Positions 9,248 through 16,081 of a stretch of DNA of 31,511 nucleotides are shown here, piece by piece. The notes beneath the pieces are model-generated. The model did no database searches. It was given only the letters and a program-made list of their open reading frames with translations, and had not been told where the DNA came from. Source of the stretch: Planctomycetota bacterium (GTDB lineage: Bacteria > Planctomycetota > Phycisphaerae > FEN-1346 > JAACEH01). The translations under genes and the position numbers were made by a program. Location of the stretch: positions 1 through 31,511 of the forward strand of contig JAFGPY010000141.1 of the NCBI GenBank assembly GCA_016935955.1, read 5' to 3'. Within the stretch, counting starts at the first letter, position 1. Each line of letters opens with the position of its first letter.

Positions 9248-9928
9248 CTACCCCATGCTCGGTGCCGTGTCAACCACCAGCTTGCGGGCGAAGACGGCCT
9301 CGAACAGGTCGCTCTTGCGGCCCGTCGCCAGGACTTCCTGCGACGCGTCGCCCCGCACGCGGCAATGCACCGTGACCTGTTGCGGCTCCACCCGGCAGGT
9401 CAATCCCTCGACGACGTCCGCATGGGTACGGTCCAGCCCGTCGGCCAGGCGGAGCAAGGCTGCCAACTCACCGATGCGACGGCGGTCCTCGTCGCTCAGC
9501 ACGGCGTAGCCCTCGTGCCGCGCCGCCGGAAGGGCCTTGCGATGGTACCGGGCCACCTGGGCGATCATCTGTCGCCGGCGCTCGTCCATCGGCAGGTCCG
9601 TTGCTTCGAGGATGATCCGCAGGGCGGCCTTGTGGTGCCCCTTGCGTCCCTGGAGCCAGCCGATGTCGTGCAGCACGGCGGCGCACTCCAGCAGCAGCCG
9701 ATCGTCCGCCCCGCGGTTGTGCAACGGCTGCAACTCGTCGAACAGCAGCATCGCCAGTCGCACCACCTGCTGCGTGTGTTCGCGCTCGTAGCGGCACGCC
9801 TCGGCCAGTCGCTCACAGGCCCGCAGCCAGACGTCGCGCTCGGTCGACGCAGGGTCACAGGGTCGAGGCCGGCTGTCCGACGATTCCTCCGCCGGGACGG
9901 TCTCAGGGTTGCGCGGCTGATCGGCCAT
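9248..9928 (-). CDS. Stand-alone HD domain protein, paralogue of the Ppx C-terminal domain
   Basis: The 226-residue protein starts MADQPRNPETVPAEE and has a disordered N-terminus of about 30 residues followed by one HD domain. The metal motif is intact (VLHDIG, His87-Asp88, with upstream His51), unlike the His-Glu in the neighbouring Ppx. Shared blocks with Ppx include AQVARYHR, LAALLRLADGLDRTH and KSDLFEAVFARKL. The gene begins inside the end of the CHAD gene (26-bp overlap) and ends 49 bp before ppx, so it is almost surely co-transcribed with both. It may be a metal-dependent phosphohydrolase or a regulatory partner of Ppx; the substrate is unknown. The start is supported by AGAGGA about 11 bases upstream. 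Confidence 0.85.
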   Translation of the reverse strand: MADQPRNPETVPAEESSDSRPRPCDPASTERDVWLRACERLAEACRYEREHTQQVVRLAMLLFDELQPLHNRGADDRLLLECAAVLHDIGWLQGRKGHHKAALRIILEATDLPMDERRRQMIAQVARYHRKALPAARHEGYAVLSDEDRRRIGELAALLRLADGLDRTHADVVEGLTCRVEPQQVTVHCRVRGDASQEVLATGRKSDLFEAVFARKLVVDTAPSMG

Positions 9929-10982
9929 TGCCGGGGGATTCCTCTGGGGTCGTCGCGGGTTCCGAAGTCTCGGGCGGCTGGCCCGACGATGCGGCCGGTT
10001 CCTCGGCCTGTGTCTCGGTCTGTCGCTGGTAACGGTCGAGCGTCCGCACGAGCTTCTCCCAGATCGCCTGGCCGCTGAATTCCTCCCACGTCCGGCCCGC
10101 ATCGCGGAACAGTTCCTCGCGGCAGCGACGTTGCCTCTCGATCAGGTGCTCAAGTCCCGGCCGCAACCGCGCGAACGGCCGCGCGCGGCCAAAGTACTCC
10201 TCGGTGCGCTCGTGCTCGCGGCACACAAAGTCCTCGAGTTGATCGATCCAGACGTCACAATCGTGCAGGTCGCCCAGGATCGTCTGCAATTGCCGCGCCG
10301 CCGTAATCTGCGGCTTCAGGCCGGACGGGTATGCCGCTCCGAAGGCCTCCATGGCGTAGCGCAACTTCTTGGCTGCGATCCGCATCGCGTGGTGACGGTC
10401 CAGGTCGCTGGCATTCCACAGACAATCGCGATAGCCGAGAAGTCCCTGCAGCGCCGCGAGAATCTGCCGACCCGCCTCGGCGAACACCAGCGGGCTCCGC
10501 AGCGCCGCCTTGCCCTTGCTCTTGCCGGGCGACAGGGCCTTGAACGCCTGGCGCATCTGGTCCACCGTATCGCTGCGGTCGAACCGCTTGACGGCCCGAA
10601 GCACCTCGTCCTGCAGGCGTTCGCGTTCCTGCCGCAGCCGCAGGCTCAGCCGCTCGATGCCCGGCCGCAGACGCCGGTCGTCGGTGGCTTCAAGGATCTG
10701 CGCAAGCTGGTCAATCTGCACGTCCCTGTCGCGAGCCGAGCCGAGAGCCTTCAGCAACCGCTGCAACTGCCGTCGCCAGCGTTTGGCCTGTTTCGGGGCG
10801 AAGCATTTGCCGAACGCCTTCAGTGTCACGTGCAGCCGTCGCGAGGCCACGCGGGCCTGGTGCACGCACTCGCCGCGCGAGCCGTCGCGGACGGCCTTCA
10901 GGTGCTTTGGCAGCACCGCCAGTTGCCGCGTCGCGTAGGCGACGGCGAGGCGCCGATAACTTGTGTCCGGACAAGTAGCCAT
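9903..10982 (-). CDS. CHAD domain protein, probable polyphosphate-binding
   Basis: A 359-residue alpha-helical protein with two CHAD halves, each carrying the conserved His and basic run: VHQARVASRRLHVTLKAFG near residue 40 and HAMRIAAKKLRYAMEAFG near the middle. CHAD domains bind polyphosphate through these basic and histidine residues and are often encoded beside polyphosphate genes, exactly as here. The C-terminal about 40 residues are Glu/Pro/Ser-rich and probably disordered. It is the first gene of the leftward polyphosphate operon and overlaps the HD gene. The start at 10982 (MATCPDTSYRRL) is chosen because conserved sequence begins there; an upstream in-frame ATG at 11033 would add 17 residues and overlap the possible promoter. 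The Shine-Dalgarno for 10982 is weak. Confidence 0.88.
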   Translation of the reverse strand: MATCPDTSYRRLAVAYATRQLAVLPKHLKAVRDGSRGECVHQARVASRRLHVTLKAFGKCFAPKQAKRWRRQLQRLLKALGSARDRDVQIDQLAQILEATDDRRLRPGIERLSLRLRQERERLQDEVLRAVKRFDRSDTVDQMRQAFKALSPGKSKGKAALRSPLVFAEAGRQILAALQGLLGYRDCLWNASDLDRHHAMRIAAKKLRYAMEAFGAAYPSGLKPQITAARQLQTILGDLHDCDVWIDQLEDFVCREHERTEEYFGRARPFARLRPGLEHLIERQRRCREELFRDAGRTWEEFSGQAIWEKLVRTLDRYQRQTETQAEEPAASSGQPPETSEPATTPEESPGNGRSAAQP

Positions 10983-11023
10983 GAAGTTCCAAGCCTGCGT
11001 TCCGGGCGAACCGTATGAGTATG

Positions 11024-11052
11024 ACGCTAGCACAAAAGGGGGAACGTGTAAA
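11024..11052 (-). promoter_or_regulatory. Possible promoter of the CHAD-HD-ppx-ppk1 operon
   Basis: On the minus strand TTTACA (11052-11047) is followed after 17 bases by TAGCGT (11029-11024). The -35 is good and the -10 is poor (three of six), so this is a tentative call about 40 bases upstream of the chosen CHAD start. Confidence 0.35.
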
Positions 11053-11164
11053 GTTAAGAACAGCGCGTCTCCATGACGCCCGCCCCCCCCTCACCGCTCG
11101 AACAACGAATTGCGAGGGAAACTTCTTCCCGTCCGGTTCGTTTCTTTCTGTGGGTGCCGTTGTC

Positions 11165-11193
11165 TTGAATGGACCGTCCGAAGCCGCTATGAT
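11165..11193 (+). promoter_or_regulatory. Sigma70-type promoter for ppk2
   Basis: TTGAAT (11165-11170), a 17-bp spacer and TATGAT (11188-11193). Transcription would start near 11200, so both palindromes downstream would lie in an approximately 90-base leader of the ppk2 mRNA. Confidence 0.65.
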
Positions 11194-11198
11194 TTCCT

Positions 11199-11229
11199 CG
11201 GCATGCTTCTGCAAGCAGAAGCATGACCC
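11199..11229 (+). repeat. Family I palindromic repeat, CTTCTGC core
   Basis: Perfect inverted repeat ATGCTTCTGC (11203-11212) / GCAGAAGCAT (11215-11224) with loop AA, flanked by CGGC on the left and GACCC on the right (the usual GGCACCC is altered). The core is identical to the copy at 29039-29071, 18 kb away. Confidence 0.85.
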
Positions 11230-11232
11230 TGT

Positions 11233-11251
11233 GTAGCACGGCCTGCCGTGC
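11233..11251 (+). repeat. REP-like element: GTAG followed by a palindrome
   Basis: GTAG (11233-11236) runs directly into GCACGGC (11236-11242) / GCCGTGC (11245-11251) with loop CT. The same stem, extended by two pairs, occurs after GTAG at 28942. It lies in the predicted ppk2 leader. Confidence 0.7.
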
Positions 11252-11290
11252 CCGCGCAGGGCAGTGAGCCAGCCATCGAAGGGGGCCAAT

Positions 11291-12109
11291 GTGAAGGATT
11301 ATCTGAACCTGTTTCGCGTGCGTCCGGGCGGCAAGGTGGACCTCGGCCGCCTCGATTCGGCGGCCACGCCCGGCACCGGCGACAAGAAGGAGGCCCGCCG
11401 TCGGACGCTCGCGAACGTCAAGCGGCTGGGCGAGTTGCAGTACCTGCTCTACGCCGAGGGCAAGCGGTCGTTGCTGGTCGTTCTGCAGGGCATGGACGCC
11501 GGCGGCAAGGACGGTGTGATCCGCCATGTCATGACCGGCGTCAATCCGCAGGGCTGCCGCGTGACATCGTTCAAGACGCCGACGCCCGAGGAACTGGCCC
11601 ACGACTTCCTGTGGCGGATTCACAAGGCCGCGCCGCGAAAGGGCGAGATCGGCGTCTTCAACCGGTCGCACTACGAGGACGTGCTGGTCGTCCGCGTGCA
11701 CAACCTCGTGCCCAAGGCCGTCTGGTCCAGGCGCTACCGCCGGATCAACGAGTTCGAGCGGCTGCTCGCTGATGGCGGCGTCCACGTCGTCAAGTTCTTC
11801 CTCCACGTCAGCAAGGACGAGCAGTTCAAGCGGCTGCGCGAGCGGCTCAAGAACCCCGCGCGGCACTGGAAGGTCAACCCGAACGACTTCGAGGAGCGGC
11901 GGCTCTGGGACGACTACATGCGGGCCTACGAGGCGGCCCTGTCGCGGTGCAGCACCGAGGCCGCACCTTGGTTCGTCATTCCCGCCGACCACAAGTGGTT
12001 CCGCGACCTGGCCGTCTCCGAGATCCTCGTGTCCGCGATGGAACGGCTGGACATGAAGTTTCCCGCCCCCGACTGCGACATCGAGGCGGTGAAGAAGAAG
12101 TACCTTTGA
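11291..12109 (+). CDS. ppk2: Polyphosphate kinase 2 (PPK2 family)
   Basis: A 272-residue protein with the PPK2 fold of P-loop kinases: Walker A variant GMDAGGKDG (about 67-75), NPQGCRVTSFKTPT, and the Walker B region IGVFNRSHYEDVLVVRVH (about 120-137), then a lid-like segment rich in Arg (RLRERLKNPARHWK). PPK2 enzymes use polyphosphate to phosphorylate nucleoside mono- or diphosphates. Single-domain size fits the PPK2 class I/III group; AMP versus ADP preference cannot be decided by eye. The GTG at 11291 is chosen because AAGGGGG ends five bases upstream and because the family N-terminus (DYLNLFRVRPGGKV) starts there; a GTG at 11264 would add nine residues. It is divergent from the CHAD-HD-ppx-ppk1 operon, completing a polyphosphate island. 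Confidence 0.95.
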   Translation: MKDYLNLFRVRPGGKVDLGRLDSAATPGTGDKKEARRRTLANVKRLGELQYLLYAEGKRSLLVVLQGMDAGGKDGVIRHVMTGVNPQGCRVTSFKTPTPEELAHDFLWRIHKAAPRKGEIGVFNRSHYEDVLVVRVHNLVPKAVWSRRYRRINEFERLLADGGVHVVKFFLHVSKDEQFKRLRERLKNPARHWKVNPNDFEERRLWDDYMRAYEAALSRCSTEAAPWFVIPADHKWFRDLAVSEILVSAMERLDMKFPAPDCDIEAVKKKYL

Positions 12110-12171
12110 CATTTCTAACGGGCAGTTCGGCGACTTGGGTGGTAAGGCGGGTTCTTCTGAAGGGGCTTCAC

Positions 12172-12489
12172 ATGCCGGGCTACATTTGGCAGGTCGTGGT
12201 GGTTGTGGCTGTGGTCGTTTTGCCTGTGGCCATAGTCTTGGTCGACTCATTGTTAGCACGACGTCGGATCCGCCGCGAGATCGCCCATCGCGGCGGGTAT
12301 GTCAAACGCATCGACTGGATGCCTTTCTCCTACGGCAAGCGATATCGTGTCAGCTATGTTGACGGTTCCGACATATGGCACATCGCCCAATGCAGTGCGA
12401 CGTTTCTGAGTCTTGTCTGGCATGAGGACCGCACTTTCGGTTCCGATTTCCGCCAGGGCGACGACGACATCCGCCGCATGTCGAGCTAA
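12172..12489 (+). CDS. Small single-pass membrane protein, unknown function
   Basis: A 105-residue protein with one N-terminal hydrophobic segment (about 6-29, Val-rich), a short basic stretch (ARRRIRREIAHRGG) that should stay in the cytoplasm, and a soluble C-terminal part of about 60 residues with RYRVSYVDGSDIWHIAQC. The C-terminal part may be a small beta domain. The start is supported by AAGGGG six bases before the ATG. No family recognised. It follows ppk2 by 62 bp on the same strand and could be read from the same transcript. Confidence 0.7.
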   Translation: MPGYIWQVVVVVAVVVLPVAIVLVDSLLARRRIRREIAHRGGYVKRIDWMPFSYGKRYRVSYVDGSDIWHIAQCSATFLSLVWHEDRTFGSDFRQGDDDIRRMSS

Positions 12490-12516
12490 GCGGTGTCAGA
12501 TACGTGTTCTTCCATT

Positions 12517-12621
12517 GGGTGCCATGGCTGCCCTGCAGCCATGCGTGAGATGGGGAGCTATTCGGCATGCCTGTCCCTCGACAGTGCTCGGGATCTTCGA
12601 CAGGAACAGGCATGGCATCCC
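12517..12621 (+). repeat. Family I composite repeat: two hairpins in tandem (copy C)
   Basis: First hairpin ATGGCTGC (12524-12531) / GCAGCCAT (12535-12542) with loop CCT after GGGTGCC; second hairpin at 12563-12621, from CGGCATGCCTGT to ACAGGCATGGCATCCC. The unit is almost the same length as copy B at 5322 and keeps the hairpins in the same order, but the spacer between hairpins is different sequence. It occupies most of the gap between two small membrane-protein genes. Confidence 0.85.
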
Positions 12622-12666
12622 GGCGATTATGGTTGCGCGAACGTTCTCGGGAAACAAGGGGAAGAC

Positions 12667-13017
12667 ATGCCGTTTCGTCTCTGGCACACGGTGTACTTGA
12701 TCGTTCCGGCGGTGATCGCCCTGTACGTGGCGGGGCAGGTCTACGGCGACGACCATGCGGTTCTGGCCGTAGCGTCCTCCGTGGCTCTTATCTTCCTGGC
12801 CGTGGCTGTCGCGACCGGGGTGGTGATGGGCATACTGATGGTCTGCGGCAAGTTGCGGATGAAATGCCCGTTCTGCGGGTCCTACGGTCCTGCCGGAGGC
12901 GACAAGCAGACGGGCATGTTCATGCATTGTCCCGAGTGCGGTCTCATACGTGGAGTCGGGTTCATGAAGTGGCGTCTCGTGCGGGGCCGCGACGACACGG
13001 AGCCTGACGACGAGTAG
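12667..13017 (+). CDS. Small two-pass membrane protein with a zinc-ribbon-like motif
   Basis: 116 residues. Two hydrophobic segments (about 7-24 and 32-57) are followed by a soluble tail with a four-cysteine motif, CPFC and, 20 residues later, CPEC, typical of a zinc ribbon. The last 15 residues are acidic. The start ATG has AAGGGGAAG upstream. No named family recognised. The upstream neighbour is also a small membrane protein, but sequence similarity between them is not evident. The gene is followed by a hairpin and a convergent gene. Confidence 0.7.
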   Translation: MPFRLWHTVYLIVPAVIALYVAGQVYGDDHAVLAVASSVALIFLAVAVATGVVMGILMVCGKLRMKCPFCGSYGPAGGDKQTGMFMHCPECGLIRGVGFMKWRLVRGRDDTEPDDE

Positions 13018-13025
13018 ACCAAATA

Positions 13026-13055
13026 CACGATGGCCACCGTGAGGCGGCCATCGTG
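13026..13055. terminator. Hairpin between convergent genes, probable terminator
   Basis: CACGATGGCC (13026-13035) pairs perfectly with GGCCATCGTG (13046-13055), a 10-bp stem with a 10-base loop. It begins nine bases after the stop of the rightward gene and is followed by a modest T-rich run (GCATTTCATTTCC). The leftward gene ends at 13105, so it may serve both strands; the U-tract is weak. Confidence 0.5.
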
Positions 13056-13104
13056 CATTTCATTTCCATTCGGCGCTACGGCGGCGCTGCCCGGCCGCCG
13101 ATTG

Positions 13105-14436
13105 TCACTTGGCCGGCGCGATCTTGTACAGGTGCACACCATAGCCGTCGAATCGGTCGGCCAGGCGGCCGTCGGTCACGTCAATCTTACGGTCCTCGTC
13201 GATTACTTCGGCCGTCGCTTTGGCCGGCAGGCCCTTGACCTGGAACGTCGCGGTGCAGGGCGAGTCCTCCATGCGGACGGCGAACAGGTACGTCGCCCCG
13301 TCGTGGCGTTTGACCATCGTCGCCACCGGCAGGCCGTCCAGGAACTTGGCGTTGTCGCAACTGACGTCCGGCGGATCGGCCTGGACGGTGGCCCCGAGCG
13401 GTACCGTTGGACTGTTCAGCACGCGGGCCAGTCGCGCGATTTGGTGATTCGTCTTGCCCACGGCCCGGGCCATGGCCTCGTCGTCAAGCAGACCCGTCTC
13501 GCTGAATCGCTCCTTCTCCATGACGTGGGCGAAATAGATGATGCCCGTCGAGCCGTGGACCAGCGACATCCAGACCTCGGCCCGGACCTGCTCAGGGGTC
13601 GGCTTGCGGTCAACGCTGGTCATGGCCGTGCACTCCAGCGAGTTCCAGACAATCTTGCGGCCCTGCGACCAGTTCACCAGTCGCCGCACGCCGTAAGGCA
13701 CATAGTGCACCCGGCCGATGATCGGCTTGGCGCTGGTGGCGAAGGGATAGATGTCGAAGCCGACGATGTCGGCGCCCTCGATGTAGCGCGGGTAGTCTTG
13801 CGGGTGATCGGCTCGCCGCCGTCCGGCCCAGCCGTCCCAGGCCACGCCGACGCCGAGCCCCAAGTACACCGGCCGCGTCGGATCGTTGGCCACCATCTCG
13901 CGGTAGCGCGAGACGATCTGCTGCGGCGAGTACGGCGGGCCCCAGTCGCCCCACTCCTCCAGGGTCCGCTCGTGCCACTGCTTGTCTTCGGGATTGGGCC
14001 AGGCCTTGCGAATGGCCTCGACGCTTTTCCAGGCCCTGGCCATCGACTGGGCGTTGTCCGGCTCGTCCACCTGCATCCAGCCGACGATCATCGGATCGTC
14101 CAGATGCTTCAGGCCGACTTCGTTCTGCTGGCAGATGAGTTTCATTCCGTGGCGGCGGAGTTCGGCGAGTTGCTCCTCGGTCGGCCCTTGCCAGAGATCG
14201 ATGTACAGGTTGATGCCGATCTCCTTGTAGCGCGAGGCGTTCTTCGGGGCCTGCAGGTACACGGCAATCGGGAAGAAGTCCGGATCGGCCGAGGGGCCGT
14301 TCTTCCACTGTGCGTAGGGCGACGCCACGGGCTGCGACGCAATTCCCTCATCTGCGCGCGTGCAACCGCACAGGGTGATCAAAACCGCCGCGGCGACCAG
14401 TGTCAGACTGAATGTGTGCCGAAACGCAACCGTCAT
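13105..14436 (-). CDS. Secreted glycosidase-like lipoprotein (TIM-barrel type), unknown substrate
   Basis: 443 residues with an N-terminal export signal (FRHTFSLTLVAAAVLITLCGC) whose cysteines suit a lipobox, so it is probably a lipoprotein. The body resembles a glycoside hydrolase barrel: FFPIAVYLQAP near the start, GINLYIDLW, MIVGWMQVDEPDN with a candidate acid, ADIVGFDIYPF, and GSTGIIYFAH. A C-terminal beta-sandwich of about 90 residues (GATYLFAVRMEDSPCTATF) ends it. The catalytic pair cannot be assigned with confidence. The ATG has a strong AGGAGG six bases upstream. It lies 161 bp downstream of the cupin gene on the same strand; that gap contains only a small hairpin (GGACT/AGTCC near 14481). 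Confidence 0.78.
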   Translation of the reverse strand: MTVAFRHTFSLTLVAAAVLITLCGCTRADEGIASQPVASPYAQWKNGPSADPDFFPIAVYLQAPKNASRYKEIGINLYIDLWQGPTEEQLAELRRHGMKLICQQNEVGLKHLDDPMIVGWMQVDEPDNAQSMARAWKSVEAIRKAWPNPEDKQWHERTLEEWGDWGPPYSPQQIVSRYREMVANDPTRPVYLGLGVGVAWDGWAGRRRADHPQDYPRYIEGADIVGFDIYPFATSAKPIIGRVHYVPYGVRRLVNWSQGRKIVWNSLECTAMTSVDRKPTPEQVRAEVWMSLVHGSTGIIYFAHVMEKERFSETGLLDDEAMARAVGKTNHQIARLARVLNSPTVPLGATVQADPPDVSCDNAKFLDGLPVATMVKRHDGATYLFAVRMEDSPCTATFQVKGLPAKATAEVIDEDRKIDVTDGRLADRFDGYGVHLYKIAPAK

Positions 14437-14597
14437 CTCATGCCTCCTAATAAACCATGGCAGTTCATTACCCCGTCGCCGGACTCAGTCCGACTCTTTG
14501 GAGTTTAACCCCCCTGATCGGCCGGAGAACGCGTAATCTGCTGCATGATCGGCACGTTGCGCTGTATGTCTGCCCCATGTCGAGCCGCGGTGGCAAA

Positions 14598-14936
14598 TCA
14601 TCGCATGTCCGGCGGGCGGTCCTTGCCGCAACAGCAGGGCTCGTCACCCGGTTCCACGCTGCGAATCACCAGGTACTTCAGGCGAGGGCTCAGGTACTCC
14701 ACCTCGGCGTGCGGCACGTTGGGCGGGAAGAACACGAGGTCGCCGGGACCGCACTCGTGCGTGCGCCCGGCGAAGGTGTAGCGGACCCGCCCCTCGAGCA
14801 CGTAGACGGCTTCCTCTGCGGCATGGATGTGCTGGTAGTGCGGGCCGGCCTGCGAGACGTCCAGTTCCGTCATGTGCACGTGAATGTGTCGGGCGCCCTG
14901 TTCGTGTCCGAGCAACGACCTGTAAGGCGTAGTCAT
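14598..14936 (-). CDS. Small cupin domain protein
   Basis: 112 residues forming one cupin barrel. The first motif supplies metal ligands His36, His38 and Glu42 (YQHIHAAEEAVYVLEG) and the second supplies His76 (PPNVPHAEV). The C-terminus carries three adjacent cysteines (EPCCCGKD), which is unusual for the fold. Single-domain cupins can be isomerases, dioxygenases or sensors; no specific activity is visible. AAAGGAG lies seven bases upstream of the ATG. The EamA transporter gene ends 72 bp upstream on the same strand, so the two may be co-transcribed. Confidence 0.85.
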   Translation of the reverse strand: MTTPYRSLLGHEQGARHIHVHMTELDVSQAGPHYQHIHAAEEAVYVLEGRVRYTFAGRTHECGPGDLVFFPPNVPHAEVEYLSPRLKYLVIRSVEPGDEPCCCGKDRPPDMR

Positions 14937-15008
14937 GGGGCGTCTCCTTTCGCGTGATGTGGCGCGGACGAGCGACCTGTTGCGACCGCGGAGCATTCTT
15001 CGTCGGCG

Positions 15009-15917
15009 TTAATGGGCTCCGCCGCCGGCCGACGTGGCCAGGCCGAAGAGCACCAGTGCCAACAGCCCCGTCGCCAGACCCAGCCACCCCGCGCGGCCGG
15101 GGCGCTCCTTGAGCAGGATCACGGACAGGACCACGACGAGGATGCTGGAGCCGCCGGTCGTCGCTGGATAGAGAATGTGTCCTGGCACGCCCTGCGACAG
15201 GGCCTGCAGCGTCGCCACGACGCCGATGGACCAGAGCGTGCCGCCGACCAATCCTCCGACGGCTCCGGCCTTCAGGCCGTCGCGCCGCCGGCGAAACAGC
15301 ACCATGGCCAGGCCGCCGAGACCGAAGACCAGCCCGGCCGCCATGACGAATCCCAGCATGTCGCCGAGGTCTGCCTTCGGTTTCAGGGCCGATGCGACCG
15401 AGTAGGCGTAGCCGGCCACTCCGTTGAGCACGAAGGAGATGGCCATGAACAGCAGCCAGCCGCGACGCGGTCTTCGGTGCTCCGGTCCGCGGCTGCGATG
15501 CACCATGTCGAGGCCCAGCATCCCCACGGCGAGGGCGGCCAGAACCAGTCCCGACACTCCGAGCGGCGTCGGACGCTCACCGGGATAGATCAGCGCCAGG
15601 GCGGCGGCCAGCGAAAACGACAGAGTCAATGCGGTCCACGTGACCGACAGGTCGCCCCGGGCCACGGCGGCCATGAAGACGGGGATGAGCGCGGCCAGAA
15701 TGAGGCCCTGGCCGGCGCCGATGCCAAGATGGCCGCGGGCGATCTGGCCGAACTCGATGCCGCCGCATAGCGAGAAGAGCAGAGCCCAAGCCGCACCCGC
15801 GAAGCCCATGGTCGTGGCCATGGCGTACCGGCTGCCGCGACGGGATTCGGCCCAGCGATAGACGAAGGCTATGGAAGTCCATGCGGCCAGTGCGGCGATG
15901 ACGTAAACGTAATTCAT
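15009..15917 (-). CDS. EamA/DMT-type inner-membrane transporter
   Basis: 302 residues with about ten hydrophobic segments in two halves, separated by the basic loop HRSRGPEHRRPRRGW. The last segment pair contains GGSSILVVVLSVILLKERPGRAGWLGLATGL, split here as the EamA hallmark of a helix, LLKERP and another helix (written in parts: GGSSILVVVLSVILL, KERPGRAGWLGL). Drug/metabolite transporters export small metabolites or sugars; the substrate is unknown. The start at 15917 (MNYVYVIAALAAW) is chosen because it opens the first membrane segment; the Shine-Dalgarno is weak (GAAAGAA). A longer reading upstream would add about 70 residues without membrane character and is rejected. Confidence 0.85.
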   Translation of the reverse strand: MNYVYVIAALAAWTSIAFVYRWAESRRGSRYAMATTMGFAGAAWALLFSLCGGIEFGQIARGHLGIGAGQGLILAALIPVFMAAVARGDLSVTWTALTLSFSLAAALALIYPGERPTPLGVSGLVLAALAVGMLGLDMVHRSRGPEHRRPRRGWLLFMAISFVLNGVAGYAYSVASALKPKADLGDMLGFVMAAGLVFGLGGLAMVLFRRRRDGLKAGAVGGLVGGTLWSIGVVATLQALSQGVPGHILYPATTGGSSILVVVLSVILLKERPGRAGWLGLATGLLALVLFGLATSAGGGAH

Positions 15918-16081
15918 CTGCGGTTCTTTCGTTGAAAAGGCGTCGCGCTGCGGGATGGCCGCCGGGTTTTCCCGGAGATTGTAAACGATACCCGACTGCA
16001 CATCTAGTGTTATTAGGACTGGTATCGGCTCAATGGGCCGCACGGCGAATCGGCGACACGCTCTCAGGGCAGGAGGCCTCG

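Larger units (their letters stand above)
10983..11290. other. Divergent intergenic region between the CHAD operon and ppk2
   Basis: About 308 bp without a gene. It holds a possible leftward promoter (11024-11052), a good rightward promoter (11165-11193), a Family I hairpin (11199-11229) and a GTAG-type palindrome (11233-11251). A GTG at 11264 is in frame with ppk2 and could be an alternative start. Nothing else is recognisable. Confidence 0.7.

Noticed and set aside
5322..12621. CRISPR array or insertion-sequence remnant as explanation of the repeats
   Set aside because: Copies are kilobases apart with no regular spacers, and no transposase fragment or target duplication is visible near them.
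15932..16081. In-frame N-terminal extension of the TolA-like protein from an ATG at 15932
   Set aside because: The extension has no family-like sequence, while the GTG at 16082 has AGGAGG at ideal distance and puts the membrane helix near the terminus as in TolA/TonB.
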